The notes beneath the pieces were generated by a model that saw only the letters and a program-made list of their open reading frames with translations, did no database searches and was not told the origin of the DNA. Made by a program: the position numbers and the translations under genes. Source: Yponomeuta sedellus (Eukaryota; Arthropoda; Insecta; Lepidoptera; Yponomeutidae). From it: a DNA stretch of 64,000 bases. Each line of letters opens with the position of its first letter. Position 1 is the first letter of the stretch. Of the stretch, positions 63,867 through 64,000 are shown one piece after another. The stretch spans positions 12,749,501-12,813,500 of the forward strand of contig OW203727.1 of the NCBI GenBank assembly GCA_934045075.1, read 5' to 3'.

Positions 63867-64000
63867 TTATTCTTCGCCATCACTACATAAATTAAACAAT
63901 TCTTCGTCCTCATTCTCATATGGCTCAGTTGAAGTAGACGTTTGAGTAAGTAAAAAATAGTGTTGGGCATATTTTTGTATCTTGTACTTAACGAAATCTT
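63867..64000 (-). CDS. C-terminal end of an unrecognised gene, cut by the window edge
   Basis: The minus-strand frame is open from the right edge: DFVKYKIQKYAQHYFLLTQT, then STSTEPYENEDEELFNLCSD and stop TAA at 63867-63869. The acidic end resembles a natural C-terminus. Too short to identify; it may belong to a transposon ORF. Confidence 0.35.
   Translation of the reverse strand, partial: DFVKYKIQKYAQHYFLLTQTSTSTEPYENEDEELFNLCSDGEE

Overview
Eukaryotic window, almost certainly from a moth or butterfly (Lepidoptera). The genes are split by canonical GT-AG introns into conserved animal proteins. The introns are packed with repeat families typical of Lepidoptera: the tRNA-related SINE with the 'aaggaaaacatcgtgagga' core, RTE-type LINE tails, LOA-like and jockey-superfamily LINEs, and hAT DNA transposons. 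No operons, CRISPR arrays or rRNA were seen.

Layout. (1) About 1.16-37.5 kb, + strand: the TULP4/TUSP (tubby-like protein 4) gene, 13 visible exons; the 5' exons lie left of the window. The product runs WD40 repeats, SOCS-box region, first half of the tubby domain, long low-complexity insert, last part of the tubby domain. Its introns hold a decayed LOA-like LINE (5.6-7.8 kb), a nearly intact two-ORF LINE on the minus strand (11.9-16.1 kb), a 650-bp hAT MITE (25.9-26.6 kb), several SINE and RTE insertions with target-site duplications, and a 200-bp CATT microsatellite. (2) 37.5-42.3 kb: intergenic or long 3' UTR. (3) 42.3-47.1 kb, - strand: complete five-exon RWDD1 (RWD domain, 238 aa). (4) 47.1-53.3 kb: the head-to-head interval between RWDD1 and BABAM1, expanded by a MITE and three hAT elements. 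One of these is an apparently intact 3.75-kb hAT transposon nested in an older hAT element. (5) 53.35-54.56 kb, + strand: complete two-exon BABAM1/MERIT40 (292 aa). (6) 58.8-59.4 kb, - strand: last two exons of an unrecognised coiled-coil gene. (7) 62.5 kb to the end: short unassigned ORFs, probably retroelement or unknown genes.

How the genes relate: no shared pathway is implied. RWDD1 and BABAM1 are divergent and may once have shared a compact promoter that the hAT insertions have split. The features most worth a second look are (a) decayed tandem copies of exon ends, each including the splice donor, just downstream of three different TULP4 exons, one of them a four-copy array of about 109 bp; (b) the first visible TULP4 exon, which seems to have lost about 80 nt of WD40 coding sequence and shifts frame; (c) the nested hAT cluster, with every target-site duplication still readable; (d) an intronic repeat carrying exact CTCF-consensus matches. 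All calls come from reading the sequence and recalling protein families; no alignment or search was run.
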